From assembly GCA_021527695.1 (NCBI GenBank), contig JAKFAO010000010.1, positions 310,001 through 374,000 of the forward strand: a stretch of 64,000 bases of DNA, in the 5' to 3' direction. This document shows positions 1 to 12,064 of the stretch, one piece after another. The notes under the pieces were generated by a model. The model ran no database searches. It worked only from the letters and a program-made list of their open reading frames with translations, and was not told the DNA's origin. Origin of the DNA: Naematelia aurantialba (taxonomy: Eukaryota; Basidiomycota; Tremellomycetes; Tremellales; Naemateliaceae). A program made the translations under genes and the position numbers. Each line of letters starts with the position of its first letter. Position 1 is the stretch's first letter.

Positions 1-143
1 TCAAGGAGAACCGCAAGGGCGCGATCCGGCCGGGCGGGTACGATCTGGGCTTGTTTTGGGAGATGGAGATCCGGTCTGCAGTGGAGAGTCTGGGGATAGA
101 GCCGATACGCGATCCAGATGGAGGCGCTGGCCTGACCGTCTGA
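1..143 (+). CDS. 3' end of an unidentified gene (partial)
   Basis: An open frame runs from position 3 to a TGA at 141-143, giving a 46-residue C-terminus that reads KENRKGAIRPGGYDLGLFW and continues to a short Gly-rich end. The composition (charged, aromatic, no low complexity) looks like real protein rather than a chance frame. The gene begins outside the window, so the start, exon count and family cannot be judged, and I do not recognise it. It converges on the GUP1-like gene, whose stop lies about 330 bases further on. It could also be a chance open stretch, so confidence is moderate to low. Confidence 0.4.
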   Translation, partial: KENRKGAIRPGGYDLGLFWEMEIRSAVESLGIEPIRDPDGGAGLTV

Positions 144-474
144 CGTTTGACGTTTGACAGGTACCGGCGAAAGAGGGGCGTCGAGATCCGGCAGAGGCGC
201 AGCTGTGCTTGCTCGTCGTGGACGCCGTCACGAGGCAGGTTGCGCAGGCAGATGGTCAGTATTTCCCGCATCGTGTAATTTTGCATGCATCAGTCCTCAT
301 CCCGCCTTGCGGCTGCTGCCTTCCCAATCAGCACCGTGGGTCATCAATCGAATCACAACAAGTGACGTCTAGCTCGGGTTCAGCAATCATCTCATCTCAT
401 TCCGAGGCTGACAAACGCCGCGATGCATGACTGATCACGGATGCCATAAGCCAATCCTCGGAAACATCTAAACC
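144..474. other. Convergent intergenic gap
   Basis: About 330 bases between two converging 3' ends. No splice-linked coding exon, RNA gene or repeat is visible; it probably holds the two 3' UTRs. Confidence 0.5.
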
Positions 475-3054
475 TCAACACCGCCTGTCGATCCCCCGCC
501 GCTTCTCCTCCTCCCTGTACTCAAACATGACCTGCACGGCCACAAATAGACACCCACTTGCGAATATCATGAATGCGATACCTAAGGCAGCCACCCATCA
601 GCTCTCTTCAGTCCCTCTCCAATCATTGCCGCCATGCCATCTTGCCATCTTGCCTCTATGTCTCCTACGGCCATGCCACCATGCACCATGCTGCCATGCC
701 GCCCGCCACACGCGGCCCGCGAGTCGCATCCGGCACTCGGCCTCCCCGATCTCCATTATGCGGACAGCACTCACCTGACCATGTCGACACCAGTATACCG
801 ACGAGGTGCCTCATCCCGTCGAGGCCTAGGACGAACCCCACGAGATTCGCCGACATCATCATGAGGATGTTGCCTACGCCGCCTACAGCGCAGACGTGGC
901 GATACCACCATTCGTGGCCATACTGCCCAGTCAGCGTTAGGGTACGAATACGTCACTACAGCACCACAGCCCACAGCACGAAAGCCCACAGCATCACAGC
1001 ACTACAGCTGCCGAAGCTGCGTGAAAAGAAAGCCCACAGACCACAGCACTACAGCGGCCGAAGCTGCGCGACAGGATAGAGACTAGGCTTACTTTGGCCT
1101 GAGAAAAGACCCGCCTCGCCAGCAGTTCCGGCACGATGAACAGGCTGATGAGCCAGCCCCACGCGAGCAGCTTCATCGACAGGTCGTGCCACAGCGCCAC
1201 AAAGGTGAAGACGAGCAGGGTCGCCATGATGGCGTTGCGCGAGCCGCCGACGGGTATGTAGATGTACCTGACCATTCTGTCAGCGACGACGCCCGTGGAA
1301 TGCTTCCGATGCGAGAATTTCGCAAGTCCGGCTTGTGAATTCGGAAGATTCCGAATCGAAAACGGAAGACACGACCTGCAGCTGGGGCATGGGTCGACAG
1401 AGGTCAGCGGACGTACCGGACCAGCCAGAGATTATACGACCGATGCCAACTCCGCCAAAATCCGAGGGTCGAGTAGTTATTCGCCACGCATCGGATCATG
1501 TTCTCCGGCGGGTCGATTCCATCCAACAACGCCCACAGCCGGAAGAATCGCCACGGAATCAACAGCTAGCCCAGCATCTTGTCAGCTTCCAATCTACCTC
1601 GCAGCGAGAAGATGAGGCAGCTGACCTTGAGCCACACGACGACGAGGTTCCAGAACCCAATCATGCTGAGATCGGCGGCGCTGTCGCCAGACCACGCAGA
1701 CGTGTCTTTGATAGCCACGACGTACATCGTATGCAGGACGGACTCCATCGTCGCGAGGCAGAACACGAAACGGATCGCGTAGGACAGCTTCTCACGCCGG
1801 GAGATGGAGACTGGTTGTCGCACCTGAAGTTTGCGGGATCAGCACGGCAACGCAGACGTGCAGCGCGGGCACGGGACTATAGGTGCCTAGGGGCTCACCT
1901 GCCATAGAAAGTCGTTGAACGTCATTATCGGTCCTGCAATGTAGAGCGGCGGATACAGGCAGTAGGCGAGATAGTTGACCAGGCAGTACTCACCGCGCGG
2001 CAAGGACATTGCCACGCGCTGTCGATAGTCCTTGGGACTCTTCTTCTGCGTCAGCCCACACCCCATCCGGCCATTCGACCCGTTCGGCCGCTTCAGCTCA
2101 CCTGATCTGCCGCACTTGAATCTGCCCAGTGGTAGTCTAGGCCGAACGAGACCATGCGCATCATGGTGATGTTGAAGCTGATATGCCAGCGGGGCAAGAC
2201 GCCGGCGTACCCGTCCTAAGTCTGGCATCACGATCAGCCTCTCCCCAACGAAACAAGCGGCTCACCATGGGCTCGAGCGTGGCATGCAGCTGGCCGAAGC
2301 GGTACCCGTCGTTCCGCTCGTTGAGGAACAGTACCGCCATGTTTCCAACGACGAGGACGGCAGGCCAGTACTTGTTGAGCACGCCGGCTGGTTTGGGGCA
2401 CGTCGAGCCGAGAAAGTTGAGATATAGGATTAAAAGGACCTTTAAAGCAGACGTCCCGTGCAGCACGAGGAGCATGAGCACCGAAAAGGCAGCGAGGAAG
2501 CTCGTTCGACTAGATGGCGAGGGTGCGAGCCGGGACCGGACGGCCGACGAGGCGAGGTGCAGCAAGGACAGGAGGAGCAACGACGGTAGGCCAGAGCGGA
2601 AGGTCCGATACTGCGGATCCGAGTTGTCCTTGTTCGTATCAGTGGATTGCTCGCAAAGAGAGGGCGTGGGACTCACGACTTGTCGGCCAAACAGCCAGCC
2701 GGGGGACAGTCGATGCGCATACAAGTGGTAGTTTGGATGCTGGCCTACAGCCCGTCAGCAGCAGTATCTGACCGCATGGCCGGCTGAAAGCGCACTCGAG
2801 CTCAACCTCATGGGCCAGTACACCATGAAAGGAACGACGAGGACAAAGACCAGGCCGTAGAAGAGGAACTCGGTCGACAGCCATCTTGGCGGCCCCGGCT
2901 CTGACTCGTCTATCGTCCGTCTCGCGCCTGAGCCAGAGCTGGACGAGGGTATAGCGATCGTCAGGTCGGTGATTGCCATGCTCTTGCCTTGGCCGCCGGC
3001 ACTAGCCGTCGATGCAGCACTGCCTGGTGGGTCGCCGAGCAGCGGAGTGGACAT
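475..3054 (-). CDS. GUP1: GUP1-like membrane-bound O-acyltransferase (MBOAT)
   Basis: Multi-exon gene whose translated pieces are typical of fungal Gup1, an ER multi-pass acyltransferase that remodels GPI-anchor lipids. The first exon starts at the ATG ending at 3054 and has a soluble N-terminus then a membrane segment ([12 protein letters not shown]). Later exons carry [20 protein letters not shown] (about 1990), the [12 protein letters not shown] and [17 protein letters not shown] blocks (1400-1560) and FTFVALWHD (about 1200), which holds the catalytic MBOAT histidine. The WWYRH and [13 protein letters not shown] block lies near 850-910. The last exon ends [11 protein letters not shown] at the stop at 475-477. 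About nine exons with short introns are needed; exact borders are inferred. It is divergent from the heme oxygenase gene, across about 1.06 kb. Assignment is secure at family level; GUP1 rather than another MBOAT is likely from overall layout. Confidence 0.85.
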
Positions 3055-4113
3055 GGCCGGATTCCTCTACAGTCGACGTCAGAGACGAGCTGCGCAGCCG
3101 CACAGGGCGGTGGAAGAGGAAGAAGGGGGCAAGCTCACACGCTGGCGGAGGCTCGTGGCAGAGCTCATCAAGGCGCAGCGCAAAGCATCTCGCTCGACAG
3201 GCGGTGCTGAAGTGCAAACAGCTGCGAAGACAAAAAGACGGTGCAATGAATTCCGCTCTAGACGAATCGAAAAGACGTTAAAAGCAACCTCCACCACGTG
3301 TCGCCTGCCGCCACTTTCGGCGTTTTCACCGTGGCAAGCATGGCCAGTGCCAAGAGCAGTTATGAAGAGCTTTGCGCAGAGCTCGAGCAGAGCAAGCAGG
3401 CAAGATGGACTAGAAGCAGAGCTCTTGGCTGCTGATAGAGATGCTAGCTTCCCAAGTGCTGTGTGGCTGGCATGTCGTGATGCCTTACGGGGCCATTCTC
3501 CCCCAGAAACACTACGTGGGCGACAAAGCCTGTTGTGAGCGCCGAGAACCATGCATCGTCTGTACTTGCTCCGGTACTGCTGCTGTACGTACGAGCGCAA
3601 CCATAGACAGTCGTGGTGGCACCGACGACACAATGTGGCGAGTACCACCCTTGGCGCCCATATCGCCAACCACCCACCCCCCCGAGATTTGCCGGCCGAA
3701 TTTCTACTCTTGGATTCCGGGGGCTCTTCCATGCTTGTTGCTCCAGTGTCCTTGTATTTGGTGTGATATTTGTCCTGTCGGCATCCTCTGTCGGCTCAAC
3801 TGCGCAGCTGTTCGACCGAAATCGTCCGACACCCTCTGACTTGCGCCGCTGCGCCTCGCACCCCAAGGACCAGCCAGGATGCAAGTCCTTTTATCTGATA
3901 AGGTCAGTCAAAGGGTCTTGCTCAATTGCCAATCCCATCGCCCTCACCGTCGCCATCGCATTCCTCGAGTGCTTGCGGGCACGTCGTTCGGTAGAACTCG
4001 CTTTTAGCGCACTCTGCCGATCTTTCCTTTGTCTATAGCACGGCGTTTCATTTAGTCTCTTCATACAGTCAGACTCCCGAGTTATCACACACGCATCGAA
4101 TCACAGTGACACA
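3055..4113. other. Divergent intergenic region between GUP1-like gene and heme oxygenase
   Basis: About 1.06 kb serving as upstream region for both genes. It contains a CACGTG hexamer near 3295 and the GATA-type element annotated separately at 3891-3901. No convincing coding exon was found; the open frames across 3079-3732 and 3444-3884 lack family motifs or splice support. Confidence 0.5.
3891..3901 (+). promoter_or_regulatory. Candidate iron-responsive GATA-factor site (ATCWGATAA) upstream of heme oxygenase
   Basis: The sequence TTATCTGATAA contains an exact match to ATCWGATAA at 3893-3901, the consensus bound by fungal iron-sensing GATA repressors (Urbs1, SRE/SreA and Fep1 family). It is also an 11-bp inverted repeat of two overlapping GATA cores. 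It lies about 210 bases before the heme oxygenase ATG, the expected place for a control element of an iron-scavenging gene. The match is seen directly; iron regulation is inferred. Confidence 0.55.
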
Positions 4114-5671
4114 ATGGCGTGCCCATTTAAGCGCCTGGCAGGACCGCTGCTCACGCCTCTGCAGCTACACCTCGACTCGCCGTCGGGCAGCGGTAGCGGA
4201 ACGACGAGTCCGCCCGTCGCCTCGCCGTCGTTCACGCCCAACACGGATGCCCCCGTGCGACTCGCCGTCGACAAGGTGACGGTGCCCGCGCTCGTGGCGA
4301 GTCTGTCGGCGCTGGCGACGTCCGACGACACGCTCGACGTGGACGACCTTGAACTGCCTGAAGACCTGGATCTCGGCCTGCCCATCTCGGTCCTCTTGCG
4401 TGAAGGGACAAAGCGCGCACACGTCCAGGCGGAAACGTCAAAAGGCGCCAAGGCGCTCGTCAAGGGCGAACTCGATCTCGAAGAGTATATCAAGTGGCTC
4501 GCTGTGCTCTGGCGCGTCTACAAGTGAGCTCTGTCCTCTCCGTGTTATATACTCCCCATCATGACTCTTGCTTGTTTCGTTTTCTCCCTCCCCACCCCTC
4601 CCTGTGCCTTTCTTCCTTCAGCACCTCTGCGTTCACCTGCGCTGGTGCCGTGCTGACGTCGCAGCGCCCTTGAACTGGCCTTGGCCGAGCATTCCACCAA
4701 CTCCGTCCTAGCGCCCACGTACAACCCGCAACTGCTCTCTCGCGCGCCCGCACTCGCCCAAGACATCGCCTACCTCCTCACCCTGCTTCCCGAAGAGGTG
4801 TTGGCCCCTGCGTCGCTGTACGCGACCCCGACGCGCGCGACACGCAGCACCCCGCTCCCGCCGTTCCCCATCCCCTCGTTCTTGGAAGGCACGTTCTACG
4901 CCCCGCTCGCGCCGCTGCGCACCTTCCTCGACCACATCAAACACCTCTCCCAGACGTCGCCTGCGAGCCTCTTGGCGCACACCTACGTGCGCTACCTGGG
5001 CGACCTGTCGGGCGGGCAGTATATCGGCCAGCGGGTGAAAAAGGCGTACGAGCTCGAGGGAGAGGACGGCACGCGGTTCTACCAGTTTGAATGGAAGGGC
5101 ACGACGTCAGGCGCCGACGGCGAGAGCAAGGCCGACACCCGCAAGGCGCTGGGGGAGATCAAGGAGTGGTACAGACACGGCATGGACGAGGGGGTCGGCG
5201 ACGACCAGAAGCTGAAGAGTGGGTTGCTGTTGGCGTTGCTTGCGTTTCTTCACCCCGCCGTTTCCGCCGTTCCCGCAGCTCCCGTCCCGACCGCAGCGAC
5301 AGCTGACCCTCGCAGCGCATCTCATCAAAGAAGCCAACCTCTCCTTCGCACTCAACACCTACCTCTTTGCGCTGATCAACCCCCCGCTCACGTCTGGCGA
5401 GATGGCCGTCTTCTCCCAGTCCGCCGTCGAGCAGGCCGTCGTCCTGGCCGAGACGCGGCTCGGCCGGCCGCTGCGGTACTACGAGAAACGCGAGCTCGAG
5501 TGGCTCGAAAAGAAGCGCGTCGAGAACGCAAACTTCACGCCGAATACGTGGAGAGAGAGGGCAGAGCGCTTCCTCCTCTTTGTGGCGACCGTCTTGATTG
5601 GCTGGGGGCTCAGCCAGTTCGGCTTGCCGTATTTGATGCGGTACCTCGGGCCGTACCTCCCTAGTTCATAG
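4114..5671 (+). CDS. HMX1: Heme oxygenase with C-terminal membrane anchor
   Basis: Cleaves heme to biliverdin, CO and iron; in fungi it recycles heme iron at the ER membrane. Three exons are joined by introns at about 4527-4664 and 5217-5315. Exon 1 carries LREGTKRAHVQAETS, where the histidine matches the proximal heme ligand. Exon 2 carries the family signature YVRYLGDLSGGQ at about 4990-5020. Exon 3 ends in a hydrophobic stretch (FLLFVATVLIGWGL) followed by a short tail, as expected of a tail-anchored heme oxygenase. The Pro/Ser-rich insert in exon 1 (about residues 20-45) is longer than in yeast Hmx1. The start is the first ATG of the exon with the conserved block. Upstream is an ATCWGATAA site, consistent with iron control. 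Family assignment is firm. Confidence 0.93.
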
Positions 5672-6293
5672 TCGTAGTCCGTAGCCATAGACCATCGTTC
5701 ATCGTCCGTCGTCCGTCGTCGATAGTCCATGTCTGTAGTCTGTAGACAGTGCCAACCCCAACTAAACCCACCACAACCGCCGCCTACTACCACCATCCAC
5801 CCCGACGTCAACCACTCACTCGCCGGGTATCAGACCAGAACATCTCTCGGTAGATCTTTCGTGATTTCTTCTTGGACTCTTGGCTTATGGATGCCGGATG
5901 TAACCATGCTTATCGCGTCTCATCAGCCATGTACGAGTCTCTCATCTCGTCCCGGTCATGCTCCACGAGAACTCAACCCGGCAATGAAAAGACATGCAGC
6001 AACAGCCAATGATACACGCACGCCATTGAAGAATGAAGAATATGCTGGATGTCACATGAATGCTATGCTATGCAACAATACCAAGCCAGACCCACGAAAG
6101 AGTGTAATAAAGAACACTTATATGCTTCCCTGCTCCTCTCCATTGTGCTTCCTCGCTCTTTCGATTACCCCCGGCTCGTCTCAAGTATACCTCCCGCTCT
6201 CCTCAAGAATCAAAGTGTAACACCAAGAAAACATGCAAGACCAGAAGAATCGTCTAGGGCACCGGCTCGCCTACGAGCACGACCACGAGCGCG
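5672..6293. other. Convergent intergenic region
   Basis: About 620 bases between the heme oxygenase stop and the CKS1 stop. It begins with a short run of imperfect repeats of a GTCCGT/CATCG type (5680-5735). No coding, RNA or mobile feature is recognised. Confidence 0.5.
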
Positions 6294-7177
6294 TCACTTT
6301 TTCGCCATGTTGACGATGCGGGCTGCGTTGGTGCCGGAAAACGGCTGGTGGACCTGGTCGTAGTCCTTCGGGCGGCGGAACAGCAGGACGTGCTGTTGAT
6401 CAGCACGGACGGTAATTTAGAGCAATTTCGTCTTCCTTGCCTGCGCGGCGTCCCAACGCATAGCTTACGGAGAACAGAGCGGTAGCAGGGGGATGGTAAG
6501 TAGGGCAGAGTAAAGGGTATGTGTCGTTGACTGCCAAGGGAGGGGTATGAACGAAGTGTGACATACTGGTTCCTGCCAAGGGTCAGTGTAAGCAGGTAGC
6601 AAGTGGAGAGTCACATACAGGGTCATGACGCATGTACATTTCCCATCTGCAATCATCAGCCCCTGCATTTAGTTTTGTGGTTGAATATGCCCCTGCTGCA
6701 CTACGCACCCTGGTGACTGCCGGATGCCGATACCTCTCCAGACATCCTCGGGACACACGCCTGGGGGGACGAATCGCACTAGTTGTTTAGGGATCTGCTG
6801 GGGTTAGCTATCTAGAGCGGTCTCTTATCAGAGAGGTGACATGACGAGCAGAGTTCCAGTAAGATTATGTTGGCGGCTCTACGAGCAGGTCGAAGGGACG
6901 ACAGTTTGGTGACCGTGGTTCGTGGTGCCACAAACTCACAATGACATGCCTGTTACTCGTCAGTCATCTGTGTTTTTGTTCAGGTGGGATAAGAGCTCAC
7001 CGGAACTCCCATTCCTCGTCTGCGTCGCAAAGCGCTCGATCAGCTAGGTCCTCTCGCGCTTGGATCCAGCACCGACTCACTCGAGTATCTAGGGCTGTAC
7101 TGGATCTTCTCCGAGTACGTCTCTATGGCCTTGCGCTTCTCTTCTGCTGTATACGGCTTCTGACTGTATTTTGACAT
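6294..7177 (-). CDS. CKS1: Cyclin-dependent kinase regulatory subunit Cks1/Suc1, seven exons with microexons
   Basis: Small adaptor that binds CDK and phosphorylated substrates in cell-cycle control. Hand splicing gives seven exons: 7177-7081, 7019-7001, 6949-6940, 6794-6709, 6646-6619, 6572-6567 and 6392-6294, all with GT..AG borders. They total 345 nt, encoding 114 aa plus stop. The product contains the family core: EEWEFRHVIIPKQLV, the WRGIGIRQSPGWEMY block and HDPEPHVLLFRRPKDY. The HxPEPHxLLFRRP hinge is the hallmark used for strand-exchange dimers and phosphate binding. Exon 6 is only GAACCA (Glu-Pro of that hinge) and exon 3 is 10 nt (the HVI of RHVI). The start ATG (MSKYSQKPYTAEEKRKA) precedes the usual helix. 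No long N- or C-terminal extension. Family assignment is very strong because every exon contributes conserved residues in phase. Confidence 0.93.
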
Positions 7178-8823
7178 CACTTGAGTCTATGAACACTGCT
7201 GCGAGGTCGGGAGTGGGTTTGAAAGCAATGGGAAGAAGGTCGGTGCTGTGCGTTGTTTATGCTATGTGGTACGGGTCGTTATGCTGGTAGAGGACTCGAG
7301 CATTAACACGATTGTCAATTATGGTGGGAGGGAGTCGGGATGGTGGTGCAGGTGGTGGGAGCAGCGCTGGAGGCCAGGCTGTTTGGCAATGCAATCTACC
7401 GGGGCTCACCTCGTGATCGGTCGTGTTTGTCGTTCAACTTTTTTTGTTGCAGAAACCCGGACAATGGCTTGTATATTCTTCCTCACCAGCTGTTACGCTG
7501 TGCTCTTGGAGAGGGATGAGGGTAGTAGGAGGCTTCAAGAGGTTGTTCGAGTCGTTGTTGAAGAGGCTGGAGGTAGGGAGAGAAAGAAGAGAGCAGGTTG
7601 GAGGGTCGAACAACAGTCAACAGACTGGTGGATGGGCGCTCAGGGCGAATTGTGGGGTAAAGTTGTTGGATTTGCGGGGAAGACAAAGAAAAGAAAGGCG
7701 CGTGAAGCCGAGGTCACGTGACTATCGCATCGTTACGTTATGGTCGTGTGCTGTCTTCGAATCCTGCCTCTTATTCTTCTCGTTGCTATCTAGACAAGAT
7801 GCAGAGCTGCGCAGCGCTCGGTCTCGACCTCGGGCTACCAAAGCGAGGTCACACTGACGATCGACTATCTGACAAACGAGACTGACGGAGAACAGCGCGT
7901 CATCGCCTTCGCCCTTGGATCCGCGTCCACGCCTTTGAGCATGTCCACAATCTGCGATCGGCAGCGTGCCGCGCCCCCTCCGAGGTGCGTGCCGAAGCAT
8001 GATGCACATGCTGCAGGCGACCAAAACAGAACGCTTGCCACCGTGTTCCGGCCCCCGTCGAGGTCTTAGAGTGCTGCACGCCCTCGACCGGAAACCGCCG
8101 AGAGGGCGTCCGGCGTCGACAGCTAGACGAATCGTCCATCACATGGTTCATGGCTCGGTCGACGATGCTATTTTCAAGTCGACATGACGATCCAGACGAT
8201 TCTAGACGAAGCCTCGAGAAGATGCTAATGGGGGAGACAAGAAGGAGAGGATGAAACATCACCGCGTGGCGACTGGAACGGGGGTCGAGGTTCCCCCATC
8301 AGAACCCCCCCCCCTTCCTTTGGAGGTGTTTTTCCCCTGTGTTTGAGGGCGTTCCTCTGCTACAATCCCCTCCCCGTGTGTTCCCGCATTCTCCGCGCCA
8401 CTCGAGAACGGTGCTATTATTTATACCCTTCCAACCATCATTCCTTCTTCGCCATCTCCTGCCTTCCTTCCTCCTCTCGGTCTCACTCGACATCTTCCTC
8501 GCCTCACTCCCCCCCCCCACCTCCCAGTCCGCCCTCTGGTCTTCTTCATACGCCCCGGTTACTGAAAGCCTGTAGCAGCTGCAGCAGTAGCAGCAGCGTG
8601 CAGCCTTCGCACTCATCTTCGCCATATTAAAGACGGCATCTTGTCCTCGTCTTCCACGCCCACTCGGCTTCCCCACTCCTTTCTCTGACCGAGCATACTG
8701 AGACAACATTTTGTTCAATCCCTGACGACTTCCAACCGTGTCTCGCTGGCCGAAGACGCGCCCCAACATACTTAAACGCCACCTCGGCCCTCGGCCCCCT
8801 TGTTAATCAACACCACACCCATC
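7178..8823. other. Large divergent intergenic region
   Basis: About 1.65 kb between the starts of CKS1 and the DUF1996 gene. Near 8290-8570 it is pyrimidine-rich (runs of C and CT), as common in fungal promoters and 5' UTRs. Open frames such as 7248-7721 show no recognisable family or splice structure. No RNA gene or mobile element is seen. Confidence 0.5.
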
Positions 8824-11183
8824 ATGAAGACCAACTGGGCGACCACGGCGCTAGTGGCACTCTCGAGCACACTTTCGGCGGTAGCGGACGAGGGTCAGGA
8901 CCATTTCATCCTGACCGATCTCTGGCCGCTAGCTATTGCTCGAGCGGACTCGATCATCTCTCCTGGAACGATCGGTGGACACGCGCACTCATTGATCGGG
9001 GGATCTCTTGTCGGCAGTAGGTGGTCTCCAACCTCCCGATCCCAGCTTACAGCACTCTCCCCTAGAGGACCCGCTATCGGCGGAGCAGCTCCAGACCGCT
9101 GCATGCACATCCTGCATCGTTGGGGCGGATAAGTCCAATTACTGGTCCCCGTGAGTCTCGCTTCACTCCCACCTGCCGTAGTGTAGTGCTTTTCTGTCCT
9201 CCTGCCACCTCCTTTGTTCCGTGGTGCAAAAAAGTTTCACCACCCGGCCGTCAGCTGAGAGTCCCTCTAGGCAACTGTTCTGGCGCTACGAGAATGATAC
9301 CTACGAACCCATGCTGGTGCAGAACCGGATCTACTACTACCTCAAGGGCGACACGCAGCCCTTCCCGCCCGGTCTCCGCATGATCAGCGGCATATCCCAG
9401 ACGCGGAATGCCTCGGCCGTCGAGTCTGTGGGTTTGCTGATCTCATGCGATCACGGACAGCAATCCAAGTATATCCCAAACGGAATAACATACCCCGACG
9501 GATGTTCCACAATCACCTTGGGTATTTTTTACCCGTCGTGTGGTCTCGCCGATGGTACGACGGACTCGGCCGATCACTTGTGAGACTCCTATATTGCATC
9601 AAGGCTGGATTACTGACGGAGAGTAGCTCGCACATGGCTTGGCCTATAACTTGGAACGGGACGTGGTTCAATGACCCGAACGGAGTGACCTGTCCCGATT
9701 CGTAAGATGCTCCAGGAATTTCATCATGCGCTGACTCGGATACAGTCACCCGATAAAGTATCCAACTATTTTCATGGAGGTCTGTCCTCAACTTCTCTCA
9801 GAGTACAGTCATGCTGATCCAGCCATCAGAACAACTACCACGTATCTGGTAACCAAGTATGGCGATCAGGTGACGAGGCCATACTCGTATTGGCAAACGG
9901 CGATACCACGGGACTTGCCTACCACGCCGACTATGCATATGGCGTATGTCTCATCTCCTCCATGACCATTGCTGACGCACTCTGTAGTGGGATCAGGAGG
10001 TTCTCACTCAAACTATCAAGGAGTGCGGCGACGGACATGGTCCGGGCGACCAACTCGCCACTTGTGCTCCGTTGGCGGCTTCGCTAAGCATTTCGAACGC
10101 GTGGAATTGCCGCCTAGAGAGGGTGATTCCAGACGAGTGAGTTTCGCTGAATGCTTCGGTCAGGTCGTCGGCTGATGGATGAAAGGGACATGGGCCTGTA
10201 CGAGCCTTTGACGAGCCTTCCAGGCTGCAACCCGCTTTGGACTGCCGATATGCCGGATGTGCATCCGACCTGCGACACAGCTCCGCCGACACCCAGATGG
10301 ATCTCGCCAAACGTCTACTTTGAGAACCTCCAAGTCAGTCTTGTCTTCCTCACCGACCATTCCACCGGCTGATTCTTTATTCAGTACCGCGAACATATTC
10401 CGATGGCATTCACCCTCGCTGAGAATGCTAGCGACCTGGCGAACTTCACCCCGTCGATCGGTGGTGGTCTTGGCTATTCGTCGCTGCTGTGGTGGGCAGA
10501 TCAGGTGGGGGACGACGGCGTGAAGCCAAAGATCCAGTCTTCGACCACAGAGGAGGTCATAGCTGCGCGAGACGGCTCGGGAGTTTCCAGTGAGCCAGCT
10601 CTTGTTGCCTGTTGAATTGTAGCTCACAGCTCAGCCGGATCCGATATCAAGGACCCGGTAGCGGTTGAGGCTTCCGGGGCAGATAGTACGTCGAAAATCT
10701 CGGCTACGAGCACGTCGGCGTCGGCCGTGAAGTCGTCAAAGTCAGCCTCGAGCACCTCAGTGTCCCCTACGAGCATCTCTAAGTCTGCTTCGGCTGCCGC
10801 GAGTACGTCGAGTGGCGTCAAGGTACCTGCTGGAGGAATTGTGGCTGTTGTCGACGGACATTCGAGCGCCGGGTCTTCAGTGAGAACAAGCACCCGCACT
10901 GCTCACCCTGATACGACAACATCGAGTATACCCATCAATTCGACTGTGTCCGGATCAGAATCCGCTGCAGCGGTGACCACGGCGGCCACGTCAGCCAAGA
11001 CATGCCAGTGAGTCGAGTTTGCTTCATGTATGAGAAGCCAACCGCTGAGCTTGTTACAGTCGCAAGAAGCGCGGTCTTGATGCTGTGTTGGCAGAGCAGC
11101 ATGAGCGCTCTCAGTATATCCCCAAAGGCTTGGTCGAACACGCCCATCGTCGCCGACACCAACGGTCCGCCTTTGGCCACTGA
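8824..11183 (+). CDS. Secreted DUF1996-family protein with Ser/Thr-rich tail
   Basis: Predicted extracellular or cell-wall protein of a fungal family with no settled activity. The ATG at 8824 gives a signal peptide (MKTNWATTALVALSSTLSAV) followed by the family opening, ARADSIISPGTIGGHAHSLIGG. Spliced exons then give CTSCIVGADKSNYWSP, QLFWRYENDTYEPM, FPPGLRMISG and FYPSCG. Next come SHMAWPITWNG, CPDSHPIKYPTIFMEV, ILVLANGDTTGLAYHADYA and LPGCNPLW, all in DUF1996 order. Roughly ten small exons are needed. After the domain comes a Ser/Thr/Ala-rich region (10620-11000), as in cell-wall proteins. A last intron (GTGAGT at about 11008) leads to a basic, His-rich end (HAHRRRHQRSAFGH) and stop at 11181-11183; without that intron the stop would be at 11009. 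Family is confident, exact exon edges less so. Confidence 0.82.
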
Positions 11184-12064
11184 TGGTGGCTTTCTGGTTC
11201 GAGCTTGCGCTGGATCTTTTCTCTCTGGTTTACTGCAGATAAGTGTTCTTTGTAAGCTCTGGTAGCACTTGCACACGACGGGTTTTCTCTCGTAGACGGT
11301 TTGGGCACCCTTGCTATCCCCTACCCAGCGTTGATATACCCTCATTCACATGCATATGATTTGCCACAGATGACGGTGTCTCCCACGGGTTGGCCCTGCA
11401 AGGGGGGTTCCCAAGTGGCAAGATTGTGTGTGATTCGTTGGCATTCCGGGCGACGAGATACAGTACGTTTCACAGATTCCGTGCGCCCGAGGTTGGTGCA
11501 TCGTTACAAGTGGCGAAAGTGCTGCTACAGTACAAACAAACTCGCCTTTCCCACAAGACCACAGCGACGACCAGGGCGGAGTCGTGTGCGCCGAGTCAGC
11601 AACTGTCACTGATGCGTAGACGGCATAGCTAATTGTGCGGGTAAACGGTTTGATATTCACGCCGCCAACTGGGTTGTGTTCTTTGCCTCATTGGCTCAGA
11701 TTAATTTCCGCCAAGGTCATCCGTCGTTGACATCTGCATACTCGCAGACACAGCTTCGCTGTCGAGAGCTCGGGAAAGGGTGCCGTACTTCCAGAGTATC
11801 CTACAACTCTTATCTACTTTGGAGTTTCCACATCCTTCGTGAAAGTAAGACAGGGTGCTCCGTGCAGTGAAGGCAGTACGAGGTACGTGACAGTGTATTC
11901 CCATGCACGAATGACAGTGACACCTATTAGTGCTTTACGCATGCATAGAGGGCAGCGCTACCTTAGTGCTTGATGCGTGCATAGAGGGCAGCGATAACAA
12001 TTGGTGCATGAAGGCAGCGCTACCTATTGGTTCTTTACACGTGATGAACTGACAGTCGACCCAT
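11184..12064. other. Convergent intergenic region with short direct repeats
   Basis: About 880 bases. Most holds nothing recognisable. At 11930-12040 a motif close to GCATAGAGGGCAGCGCTACC recurs three times with divergence, making a short imperfect direct repeat just downstream of the dioxygenase stop. No coding exon supported. Confidence 0.5.

Noticed and set aside
7248..7721. 157-codon plus-strand frame
   Set aside because: No domain, no splice support, composition like noncoding; left as intergenic.
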